Shown here piece by piece: positions 1-5,834 of a stretch of DNA of 5,834 nucleotides; position 1 is the stretch's first letter; each line of letters begins with the position of its first letter. A program made the position numbers and the translations under genes. Origin of the DNA: an uncultured Eubacteriales bacterium (lineage in GTDB: Bacteria; Bacillota; Clostridia; Oscillospirales; CAG-272); NCBI GenBank assembly GCA_949286815.1, contig CASEEB010000302.1:1-5834 (forward strand). Direction: 5' to 3'. Below the pieces are notes generated by a model. It saw nothing but the letters and a program-made list of their open reading frames with translations. It had not been told where the DNA came from and made no database searches.

Positions 1-531
1 GTGGAAATAGGAGGTTATGCGCCGGGAGTGGAGAGCAAGAAAATTGTCTCTTATTTACCTGAAAGAACTTACTTTAATTCGTGGATGACGGTAAAGGAAT
101 GTATCGGGTTTTTTGAGGATTTTTATGAGGATTTCGACTCGCGCGCGGCGAACGATATGCTGAATACCCTCGGAATAAATATTGACGCGAAGCTGAAAAC
201 ACTTTCAAAGGGCACAAAAGAAAAGGTGCAGCTTGTGCTGGTGATGTCCCGCAAAGCTCAGCTTTATCTGCTTGACGAGCCGATTGCCGGAGTAGACCCC
301 GCGGCGAGGGAATTTATATTGAAAACGATTATCTCCAACTATAACAGCAATGCCACGGTGCTGATATCAACCCACCTGATATCCGATATCGAACAGATAC
401 TTGACAGCTTTGTATTTATAAATCAAGGAAAAATATTTGCCAGAGGAAGCGTGGATTCCGTGAGGGAAGAAAAGGGAATGTCACTTGACGAGTTTTTCAG
501 GGAGGTGTTCAGATGTTTGCCAAATTGCTGA
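1..531 (+). CDS. ABC transporter ATP-binding protein, 5'-truncated by the window edge
   Basis: This is the ATPase subunit of an ABC-2 type exporter; it would hydrolyse ATP in the cytoplasm to drive the membrane partner encoded next. The visible 176 residues hold a degenerate signature LSKGT (68-72), Walker B LYLLDEP (88-94, catalytic Glu93), D-loop GVDP (97-100) and H-loop STH (His125). A short C-terminal tail follows. The Walker A/P-loop is absent. The frame is open from base 1, and the first residues match the strand just before the Q-loop region (SYLPE, 17-21), so roughly 60-70 N-terminal residues lie to the left; the GTG at base 1 is not the real start. The LSKG-type signature is common in the YtrB/BcrA-like branch of these ATPases. 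In such Firmicutes operons a GntR-family regulator often precedes the ATPase, but none is visible here. The gene ends inside the permease gene, which suggests translational coupling. The substrate is unknown. Confidence 0.93.
   Translation: MEIGGYAPGVESKKIVSYLPERTYFNSWMTVKECIGFFEDFYEDFDSRAANDMLNTLGINIDAKLKTLSKGTKEKVQLVLVMSRKAQLYLLDEPIAGVDPAAREFILKTIISNYNSNATVLISTHLISDIEQILDSFVFINQGKIFARGSVDSVREEKGMSLDEFFREVFRCLPNC
501..507 (+). promoter_or_regulatory. Ribosome binding site for the ABC permease
   Basis: GGAGGTG lies five bases upstream of the ATG at 513, inside the last codons of the ATPase gene. It fixes the permease start and the 19-base gene overlap. Confidence 0.8.
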
Positions 532-1352
532 AATACAACTTTAAGGATACTAAGAGAATAGGAATACCGATACTTATCTGCCTTTTGGGCATAACGGTTG
601 TGGGTTGTGTTGACCTTGGAGTCATGATATCTTACAACAAAGGCGGTACAGACGGATCCGTGCTGTCAGCGATATTCAATATGCTGCTTATGCTCGGAAT
701 GATGTTGGTGGTTCTCTCGCTTATTTTTGCCGTGTTGGTCATGTTGCTTTTCATTTGCGTGAACTTTTACAAAAATCTTGTGAGCGATGAGGGCTATCTT
801 ACGTTTACCTTGCCTGTAAAGGCGGATGATATACTTCTGGCAAAGGTGGTAAACGGAATAATATGGCTTGCTATCGTTGTCATATCCGTAGTGATATCCG
901 CCTGCGCACTTATTATGAGCGCGTCATACTTTTCAGAGGGCAACGCGTTTTTGATGTTTGATGAGATAGGCAGATTTTTCAGGATTTTATTTGAAGAATA
1001 TAAGGCGTCTTATGTAATAGTAACCGTTATTATGGCAATTCTCGCAATTGTCGTATACGCGATCAGTAACCTGTTGCTCTATTATATGGCTATATTTATG
1101 GGTTCGGTTGTGGCAAGGAAAAATAAGGTACTTGCGGCGATAGGACTTGTTTACGGCTTTAATATTATTTACGGCATTGTTCAGAATATCGCGTTTTTTG
1201 TATTTGCGGCATCTGTTTTCAACAGCGCTGTGCCCGCGTTGTCATATGTAAATATTTTTCTTGCTATAATTATAGTTTGCTCGATTCTTTTCAGCGTGCT
1301 TTTCTGGTGTCTGACAAAATATATGATGGAAAAGAAGCTGAATCTGGCATAA
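513..1352 (+). CDS. ABC-2 type transporter permease, six predicted membrane segments
   Basis: This is the probable membrane partner of the preceding ATPase. It has 279 residues and about six hydrophobic segments: roughly 17-40, 53-85, 111-137, 165-193, 205-235 and 245-268. It has no signal peptide and ends in a short basic tail. The cytoplasmic loop after segment 2 carries FYKNLVSDEGYLTFTLP (85-101), a stretch I recognise from clostridial ABC-2 permeases and which probably contacts the ATPase. The ATG at 513 is supported by GGAGGTG at 501-507, five bases upstream, and the start overlaps the ATPase gene by 19 bases. No catalytic motif is present, and the substrate (peptide antibiotic, lipid or other) cannot be told. 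The family call rests on topology, the loop motif and the ATPase neighbour. The gene appears complete, with a TAA stop. Confidence 0.85.
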   Translation: MFAKLLKYNFKDTKRIGIPILICLLGITVVGCVDLGVMISYNKGGTDGSVLSAIFNMLLMLGMMLVVLSLIFAVLVMLLFICVNFYKNLVSDEGYLTFTLPVKADDILLAKVVNGIIWLAIVVISVVISACALIMSASYFSEGNAFLMFDEIGRFFRILFEEYKASYVIVTVIMAILAIVVYAISNLLLYYMAIFMGSVVARKNKVLAAIGLVYGFNIIYGIVQNIAFFVFAASVFNSAVPALSYVNIFLAIIIVCSILFSVLFWCLTKYMMEKKLNLA

Positions 1353-1575
1353 TTTTCGTTTAAGTAGTTGCAGACATATTTGTGATCAGTTATTCGGTCG
1401 ATATAATTAAAACAAATTATATTTGTAAAAAGATATGCCCCAAAAAGTTAAACGCTTTTTGGGGCATATCACGCCTAATCATTTTGAATTTTTGTACGGT
1501 TTAAAGACATATTTGGACTTCGCAAATGTACTGTTGTTGCCTCAATTCACCGAATAAAGGATTATTTGTGACAAA
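1353..1575. other. AT-rich convergent intergenic spacer
   Basis: This 223-base spacer lies between the stop of the plus-strand ABC permease and the stop of the minus-strand microprotein. Apart from the hairpin at 1432-1470 it holds no supported gene. It has an 11-base direct repeat AGACATATTTG at 1372-1382 and 1505-1515, and two small inverted repeats built from ACAAAT/ATTTGT: 1412-1426, and 1564-1576, which touches the microprotein stop codon. In AT-rich DNA these may be chance. No dedicated plus-strand terminator with a directly following T run is visible after the permease. Confidence 0.6.
1427..1470 (-). terminator. Rho-independent terminator of the prfA-ywlC-parC-microprotein run
   Basis: A perfect 16-bp stem pairs 1432-1447 with 1455-1470 around a 7-base loop. 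It contains a block of four G-C pairs and an A/T block next to the loop. Read on the minus strand, the stem is followed at once by TTTTT (1431-1427), the classic intrinsic terminator layout. On the plus strand the next bases are ACGCCTAATC with no T run, so it should stop minus-strand transcription well. It could act only weakly on ABC operon transcripts arriving from the left, where it begins 80 bases past the permease stop. Confidence 0.85.
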
Positions 1576-1692
1576 TCAGACGAATGCCTGAATAATAAAA
1601 TATACTGCCAAGGTAAATGAGCTTACCGCCATCAATATCACAAGCACCCACGCCATTACTTTAACCCAAAGTTTTCTTTTTTTGTCATTCAT
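1576..1692 (-). CDS. Small single-span membrane protein, 38 residues, function unknown
   Basis: This short reading frame starts ATG AAT GAC and ends GTC TGA. The product has a very basic head (MNDKKRKLWVK) and then one hydrophobic stretch from about residue 12 to 38 (VMAWVLVILMAV and onward), ending FIIQAFV. Trp9 and Trp15 sit near the expected membrane interface. The layout predicts one helix with the lysine-rich N-terminus in the cytoplasm. Three things support it as a real gene: an AAAGGA-type ribosome site at the right distance, a position 44 bases downstream of parC on the same strand, and the operon terminator after its stop. Its shape resembles short DUF4044-like Firmicutes proteins, but I cannot confirm membership. 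There are no cysteines, catalytic motifs or cleavage site. It might be an accessory membrane peptide; a type I toxin-like peptide is less likely, since no antisense RNA signal is seen. Confidence 0.75.
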   Translation of the reverse strand: MNDKKRKLWVKVMAWVLVILMAVSSFTLAVYFIIQAFV

Positions 1693-1700
1693 AATTTCTT

Positions 1701-1707
1701 TCCTTTC
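1701..1707 (-). promoter_or_regulatory. Ribosome binding site of the 38-residue microprotein
   Basis: The minus strand reads GAAAGGA (1707-1701), eight bases before the ATG at 1692-1690. It lies in the 44-base gap after parC and is the main reason to treat the short frame as translated. Confidence 0.65.
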
Positions 1708-1736
1708 AAAAGTATAAATTTTAGCGTGAGAAATCG

Positions 1737-3980
1737 TCATGTCTCATCACTTTTCAGAATTTCCGCGCTTACATCCCTGTCGGTAAGCGCCACGCCGGTC
1801 GCGGGTATCTTAAGCTTTCTGTAACCTTTGGCGTTTTCAAAGATTCCCTCAAAATCACTGTATGTCCTTACAATTTTCTGTTCCGCTTTCAGGCTCATAA
1901 TCTGAACACCCACAGAGGTTCTGGTATTTTTCATGGGGATAAGAGAACTCTTTATGACAACAGCTTTATTATCCGAACTTATAAGCATAATCTCAAAAGG
2001 TTTCTTCTCATTTTCCGTAAACACGCCTGCTATAGGTGAAGTGTCCGAAAACGCGCCCTTTAGTTTCTTTCTTACGCTTGACGTTTCATAAGCCTTCTGA
2101 GGTATCCTGACGCCTTTTCCGTTTTCAAAAATAAATACAAAGTTTTCATTGTCTTTGAATTCATTTTGAATATTCATAAATACAGGCTTTTCATCGGGAT
2201 CCATTCCGAGTTTGACCGGTATGAACTCACCCATGACCGAGGCTTTTACATTTTCAAATTCACTGACCTTGGTTCGGTACATCTGACCGTGATCGGTAAA
2301 GAATATAATCTCGTCTTTGTTTTCCGCGTCGAAGACCTGCCGCAGACTGTCTCCTTCCTTAAATCTCTGCTCATCATTGCCTTGAAGAGATCTGAAAGTA
2401 ATTTTCTTGAAATAGCCTTCCTTGGAAAGCACAAGCCGACAAGGATAGTTTTCAACTTCTTCCTCTTCTACGTAAGTCTCGATATTGTCAGCGTAAATGA
2501 TCTGGGATTTTCTCGGCTGACCGTATTTCTTTTTGACTTCGTTCAGCTGTGAAATTATCAGCGCTTTTAATTTCAGTTCGTCGGCAAGGATAGCCTCGAT
2601 ATTCTCAATTTCCTTTTGCAGTCCCTCTATTTCGGAGATACGGTCGAGAATATATTCTCGGTTTAAATTTCTCAGTTTTATATCGGCGATGAAATTAGCC
2701 TGAATTTCATCTATATCAAAGCCTTTTTCGAGATTCGGAATTACGTCCTCGTCTTTCTCGGTCTTGCGTATAATTCTTATCGCTTTGTCGATATCAAGCA
2801 GAATTTTTCCCAGAGCTTTCAGAAGATGCAGTTTGTCTTTCTTTTTCTGAAGATCAAACATAAGCTCACGTCTGACACAAGCCATCCGGAAGTTTATCCA
2901 TTCGCTCAGAATTTCGACTATCCCCATTTGTCTCGGGGAAGATTCTATGAGAATATTGAAATTGCATTTAAAGCTGTTTTCAAGCGGTGTCAGCCTGAAA
3001 AGTTTTTGCATAAGCTTGTCCGGATCCACGCCTTTGCGCAAGTCAAGGGTAAGTTTAAATCCGTTGAGGTCTATCTCATCTCTGAAATCGGTTATTTCTT
3101 TCAGCTTTCCGTCTTTTACAAGCACTGAGATTTTGTTAAGTATCTGCTCAATGGTAGTGGAGTAGGGAATCTGAATTATATCTATGCAGTTGTCCGACGG
3201 GTCATACGTATATCTTGATCTTATTTTAAACGAACCGTCGCCGGTATCATATATCTGCCTCATCTGCTCACGATCGTATATAATCTGTCCGCCTCCGGGA
3301 AAATCCGGAGCCTTTACTATGTCCATGATCTTATCCAATGATATATCCGGTTTTTTCAGTATTGCTATGGTAGCGTCACAGATTTCGGCAAGATTAAATG
3401 AGCAAATGTCGGATGCCATACCTACCGCGATACCGCTGTTCGGCATTATAAGGACATTTGGGAAAGATGTCGGAAGCAAGGAGGGTTCTTTCATGGTTCC
3501 GTCGTAGTTATCCACCATATCGACGGCGTCTTTATCTATTCCGTTAAATATCTCATTGCAGAATGTATCAAGCTTGGCTTCGGTGTAACGTGAAGCCGCG
3601 TATTTCATATCCGAAGAATATTGCTTTCCAAAGCTGCCCTTAGAATCAATAAACGGATGCAGAAGCGTTTCGTTTCCTTTGGTAAGCCGCACCATAGTCT
3701 CATAAATGGATTGGTCTCCGTGAGGATTCAGCTTCATTGTAGCGCCTACAATATTGGCGCTTTTTGTCCGCGGTCCGGTCAGAAGTCCCATTTTGTACAT
3801 GGTATAAAGGAGCTTTCTGTGCGCCGGCTTAAAGCCGTCAATTTCCGGTATCGCGCGAGACACAATCACGCTCATTGTATACGGCATGTAGTTTTTTTCA
3901 ATCGTTTCGGTTATCGGCTGAAGCACTATCGGAGCATAAACCACTTCCGCTTCTTCGTTTTGTTTCTTTTTTCTTGCCAT
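1737..3980 (-). CDS. parC: Type IIA DNA topoisomerase A subunit, ParC-like (topoisomerase IV / GyrA family)
   Basis: This is the DNA breakage-reunion subunit of a type IIA topoisomerase, which passes one duplex through another together with an ATPase B subunit. It has 747 residues, close to the ParC norm and shorter than most GyrA. The winged-helix region (about 35-150) has AIPEIDGFKPAHRKLLY (43-59), PHGD (86-89) and catalytic Arg131-Tyr132 in AASRYTE. The tower carries SGIAVGMAS (182-190, intercalating Ile184). A coiled coil and C-gate span about 345-490. A C-terminal domain of four or five pinwheel-like repeats follows from about 512. No QRRGGKG GyrA box is seen, favouring decatenase/relaxase over supercoiling activity. 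Gln90 and Glu94 occupy the E. coli GyrA Ser83 and Asp87 positions. The ATG at 3980 has GAAAGG (3995-3990) nine bases upstream. No parE/gyrB gene is in the window. Alternative name: a second GyrA paralogue. Confidence 0.9.
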   Translation of the reverse strand: MARKKKQNEEAEVVYAPIVLQPITETIEKNYMPYTMSVIVSRAIPEIDGFKPAHRKLLYTMYKMGLLTGPRTKSANIVGATMKLNPHGDQSIYETMVRLTKGNETLLHPFIDSKGSFGKQYSSDMKYAASRYTEAKLDTFCNEIFNGIDKDAVDMVDNYDGTMKEPSLLPTSFPNVLIMPNSGIAVGMASDICSFNLAEICDATIAILKKPDISLDKIMDIVKAPDFPGGGQIIYDREQMRQIYDTGDGSFKIRSRYTYDPSDNCIDIIQIPYSTTIEQILNKISVLVKDGKLKEITDFRDEIDLNGFKLTLDLRKGVDPDKLMQKLFRLTPLENSFKCNFNILIESSPRQMGIVEILSEWINFRMACVRRELMFDLQKKKDKLHLLKALGKILLDIDKAIRIIRKTEKDEDVIPNLEKGFDIDEIQANFIADIKLRNLNREYILDRISEIEGLQKEIENIEAILADELKLKALIISQLNEVKKKYGQPRKSQIIYADNIETYVEEEEVENYPCRLVLSKEGYFKKITFRSLQGNDEQRFKEGDSLRQVFDAENKDEIIFFTDHGQMYRTKVSEFENVKASVMGEFIPVKLGMDPDEKPVFMNIQNEFKDNENFVFIFENGKGVRIPQKAYETSSVRKKLKGAFSDTSPIAGVFTENEKKPFEIMLISSDNKAVVIKSSLIPMKNTRTSVGVQIMSLKAEQKIVRTYSDFEGIFENAKGYRKLKIPATGVALTDRDVSAEILKSDET

Positions 3981-4038
3981 TTAAATTTACCTTTCATGGA
4001 TATTTAAAAAAGTCTTGATATTCTATCCGGTCTTTTTT

Positions 4039-5076
4039 CTATATTTTTTTCACCTCGTGTGAAGCGGCTCTGATCATTCTGTTGTACAGAGCAAGTCCAA
4101 GCCCGGACTTGTCCGGCAGATGAGCGTAAATTATGTCGGGCTTTTCGGCGTCCGCCCTTCTCAATGAGGAAAATAACCTTCTGGCATGTTCGGCCACATC
4201 AGTTTTATCTCCGACGGGAAAGAGCAGGGAAGAATCCAAAAACTCTGTTTCTTCATTATAGCACAAAATCGCGCACCGACATTTTTTTTGTTCGGAAATG
4301 AGAAAATCCAGTACATCTTTGTCATCTCCGTCAAGCAACACGACCCGACAGTCAGGCGCATAGTGACGGTACTTCATACCCGGTGAGAGCGGGTGTTCAT
4401 TTTCATTCAGAGTACCCTCCATTGAGGGCGACAACACCACTTTTTCGCAAACGCAGCAAAGCGCGTCATATGTGACAGCCCCAGGGCGAAGCATTGTAAC
4501 CCCGCCGCCGTCATCAACCATCACTATAGTTGATTCAAGCCCGATTTCGCACTCTCCTCCGTCCACTATCATATCCACTCTGCCGTAAAGGTCGTTTATG
4601 ACATGCTCCGCGCATGTGGGAGACGGACTGCCCGAAAGATTTGCGGAAGGCGCGGCTATCGGAATATCCGCCGCTTTTATTATTTCACGTGCGACCGGGT
4701 GTGACGGACAGCGTATAGCGACGGTATCAAGCCCGCCCGTAACCTCATAGGGAATTATATCCCTTTTTTTGAGTATAACGGTCAGCGGTCCCGGCATAAA
4801 CGCCTTGGCGAGCCTGTAATATATTTCATTGGTATATGCGTATTTTTCCGCGTCGTCGGGACTGAAAATATGTATTATCAAAGGGTTGTCTGAGGGACGC
4901 CCCTTTGCGGCATATATTTTTTTCGCAGACTCTTTGCTGCAAGCGTCCCCTCCCAATCCGTACACAGTTTCCGTGGGGATTACCACAAGTCCGCCGTTTG
5001 CCAGAATACGCGCGGCTTTAAGTATTTCGCTTCTCTGCTTATTTATATCTGTAATTTTAATTACTTCTGTATTCAA
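4039..5076 (-). CDS. ywlC: Threonylcarbamoyl-AMP synthase, Sua5 type (TTG start)
   Basis: This cytoplasmic enzyme makes threonylcarbamoyl-AMP from threonine, bicarbonate and ATP, the first step of the t6A37 modification of ANN-decoding tRNAs; TsaD/TsaB/TsaE then transfer the group. From the TTG start it has 345 residues, the usual Sua5 length. The YrdC domain (about 1-205) shows PTETVYGLG (34-42), KGRP (58-61), PGPLT (95-99), SANLSG (144-149), ST (182-183) and RPG (197-199). The linker SPGMKYRHYAP (231-241) leads into the Sua5 domain, which ends with GLGLALYNRMIRAA (325-338). The reading frame is open to an ATG at 5160, but that start would add 28 unrelated residues and overlap prfA by 44 bases. 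The TTG at 5076-5074 has AGAGGT six bases upstream and gives the family-typical start xNTEVIKIT. It lies 40 bases after prfA and 58 before parC. A cysteine cluster at 207, 208 and 210 is unusual. Confidence 0.93.
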   Translation of the reverse strand: MNTEVIKITDINKQRSEILKAARILANGGLVVIPTETVYGLGGDACSKESAKKIYAAKGRPSDNPLIIHIFSPDDAEKYAYTNEIYYRLAKAFMPGPLTVILKKRDIIPYEVTGGLDTVAIRCPSHPVAREIIKAADIPIAAPSANLSGSPSPTCAEHVINDLYGRVDMIVDGGECEIGLESTIVMVDDGGGVTMLRPGAVTYDALCCVCEKVVLSPSMEGTLNENEHPLSPGMKYRHYAPDCRVVLLDGDDKDVLDFLISEQKKCRCAILCYNEETEFLDSSLLFPVGDKTDVAEHARRLFSSLRRADAEKPDIIYAHLPDKSGLGLALYNRMIRAASHEVKKI

Positions 5077-5082
5077 AAATTT

Positions 5083-5088
5083 ACCTCT
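5083..5088 (-). promoter_or_regulatory. Ribosome binding site that selects the TTG start of the Sua5 gene
   Basis: The minus strand reads AGAGGT (5088-5083), six bases before TTG at 5076-5074. No comparable site was picked out before the upstream ATG at 5160, which lies inside the prfA coding sequence. This decides in favour of the 345-residue protein. Confidence 0.75.
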
Positions 5089-5116
5089 TAAGCTTTTAAG
5101 CTCAGTCAATTCAGCT

Positions 5117-5834
5117 TCAATTGTTTTCGGAATTAAGCTTTTTCGCGGTATCGTCGGCAATCAGCGCGTCTATCATCGAACCGATGTTGCCGTTAATAAA
5201 GCTGTCCAGAGAATATACGGTAAGTCCGATGCGGTGGTCGGTCACACGGCTTTGAGGATAATTGTAGGTTCTGATTTTCTCGCTTCTGTCGCCCGTGCCG
5301 ACCTGATTTTTTCTGTCCGAAGCTATTTTGTCAGACTGCTCCCGCTGTTTTATATCGTAAAGTTTGGCTCGCAGCATTTTGAGTGCCTTGTCCTTGTTTT
5401 TGAATTGCGATCTTTCTTCCTGGCATTCTATCATGATCCCGGTAGGTTTATGTGTGAGGCGCACAGCCGACTCGGTCTTGTTTATATGCTGACCGCCGGC
5501 TCCGCTTGATTTACAGGATTCAAAAACAATGTCAGAGTCCTTTATTTCGATTTCAACATCCTCAACCTCGGGCAGCACCGCCACAGTAGCGGTAGACGTC
5601 TGGATACGTCCCTGCGACTCGGTCTCAGGCACACGCTGAACACGGTGTACGCCCGATTCAAATTTAAAGCGCGAATATGCCCCTTCGCCCTCCACGGTAA
5701 ATACGATTTCCTTATACCCACCAAGTTCGGTCATATTTTCACTCATAACCGATATTTTAAAGCCCATGTTTGCCGCGTACATGGAATACATTCTGAACAG
5801 GACAGAAGCAAAGAGGGCGGCCTCTTCACCTCCG
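5117..5834 (-). CDS. prfA: Peptide chain release factor 1 (RF1), 5'-truncated by the window edge
   Basis: RF1 reads UAA and UAG in the ribosomal A site and triggers hydrolysis of peptidyl-tRNA. The frame is open to the right edge: before Met at 5791 it reads GGEEAALFASVLFR, the usual RF1 sequence ahead of MYSxYA, so that Met is internal. About 238 residues are visible, and roughly 115-125 N-terminal residues (domain 1 and the start of domain 2) are missing for a family length near 355-360. Counting from Met 5791, RVPETESQGRI (53-63) carries the PxT codon-recognition motif (PET, 55-57), which separates RF1 from RF2 (SPF). GAGGQHINKTESAVRLTH holds the catalytic GGQ (99-101; bases 5489-5497), whose Gln is normally methylated by PrmC. 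The C-terminus is complete, ending LNSENN and TGA. It is the first visible gene of the minus-strand run; prmC is not between it and ywlC and may lie upstream, outside the window. Confidence 0.97.
   Translation of the reverse strand, partial: GGEEAALFASVLFRMYSMYAANMGFKISVMSENMTELGGYKEIVFTVEGEGAYSRFKFESGVHRVQRVPETESQGRIQTSTATVAVLPEVEDVEIEIKDSDIVFESCKSSGAGGQHINKTESAVRLTHKPTGIMIECQEERSQFKNKDKALKMLRAKLYDIKQREQSDKIASDRKNQVGTGDRSEKIRTYNYPQSRVTDHRIGLTVYSLDSFINGNIGSMIDALIADDTAKKLNSENN

Noticed and set aside
1505..1531. Weak hairpin CAAATATGT/ACATTTG as a second terminator after the microprotein
   Set aside because: The stem is short, AT-only at its base and needs a two-base bulge, while a perfect terminator stands about 40 bases further on.
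1435..1557. A plus-strand 40-residue frame starting ATG CCC CAA and ending GAA TAA
   Set aside because: Its first third is the terminator hairpin, there is no ribosome site upstream, and the product shows no recognisable pattern; it is best explained as an open frame by chance.
1711..1740. Promoter-like pair on the minus strand ahead of the microprotein: ATGACG, 18 bases, TATACT
   Set aside because: The -35 match is weak (4 of 6), and the predicted transcript start near 1704 would cut into the ribosome site at 1701-1707, so co-transcription with parC is simpler.
2166..2552. Plus-strand open frame of 128 codons opposite parC, and other long frames at 2826-3165, 3184-3507 and 3621-4007
   Set aside because: They lie antisense to a well-supported topoisomerase gene, lack ribosome sites and domain motifs, and mirror its codon structure.
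5077..5116. Small inverted repeat AGCTT-TT-AAGCT between prfA and ywlC as a possible terminator or operator
   Set aside because: The arms are only five bases with a two-base loop and no T run, and the spacing fits simple operon linkage.
4829..5509. Plus-strand open frame of 226 codons across ywlC and prfA
   Set aside because: It runs antisense through two confidently identified genes and across their intergenic gap, with no recognisable motif in the translated product.

Overview
The window looks like chromosomal DNA of a low-to-moderate GC member of the Firmicutes, most likely an anaerobic Clostridia (Oscillospiraceae or Lachnospiraceae-like). This taxonomic call is inferred from strong AGGAGG-like ribosome sites, AT-rich intergenic DNA, the style of the ABC-2 permease, and a ParC/GyrA-like protein with an NPHGD motif. 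No tRNA, rRNA, CRISPR array, insertion sequence, prophage gene or attachment site was seen.

Left part, plus strand (1-1352): the 3' part of an ABC transporter ATPase gene, cut by the window edge, overlaps by 19 bases a 279-residue polytopic membrane protein, its permease partner. Together they form a two-gene ABC-2 type exporter whose substrate cannot be read from the sequence.

Right part, minus strand (5834 down to about 1427): a head-to-tail run of prfA (release factor 1, 5' end outside the window), a Sua5-type threonylcarbamoyl-AMP synthase, a type IIA topoisomerase A subunit of ParC type, and a 38-residue single-span membrane microprotein at 1576-1692. Gaps between genes are 40, 58 and 44 bases. 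The run ends at a perfect 16-bp hairpin followed on the minus strand by TTTTT. No promoter is obvious inside the run, so it is probably one transcript, or the end of a longer one. PrfA ends translation at UAA/UAG, Sua5 makes the activated intermediate for tRNA t6A37, and ParC decatenates or relaxes DNA with a ParE partner that is not in the window. Two of these genes serve translation; the topoisomerase and the microprotein share the transcript without an obvious functional link.

The two transcription units converge on the AT-rich spacer 1353-1575. Most of the window is housekeeping DNA. The items most worth a second look are the microprotein, the TTG start that removes a false 28-residue extension and gene overlap from Sua5, and the Gln at the quinolone-critical serine position of the ParC-like subunit. 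I see no convincing undescribed multi-gene system.
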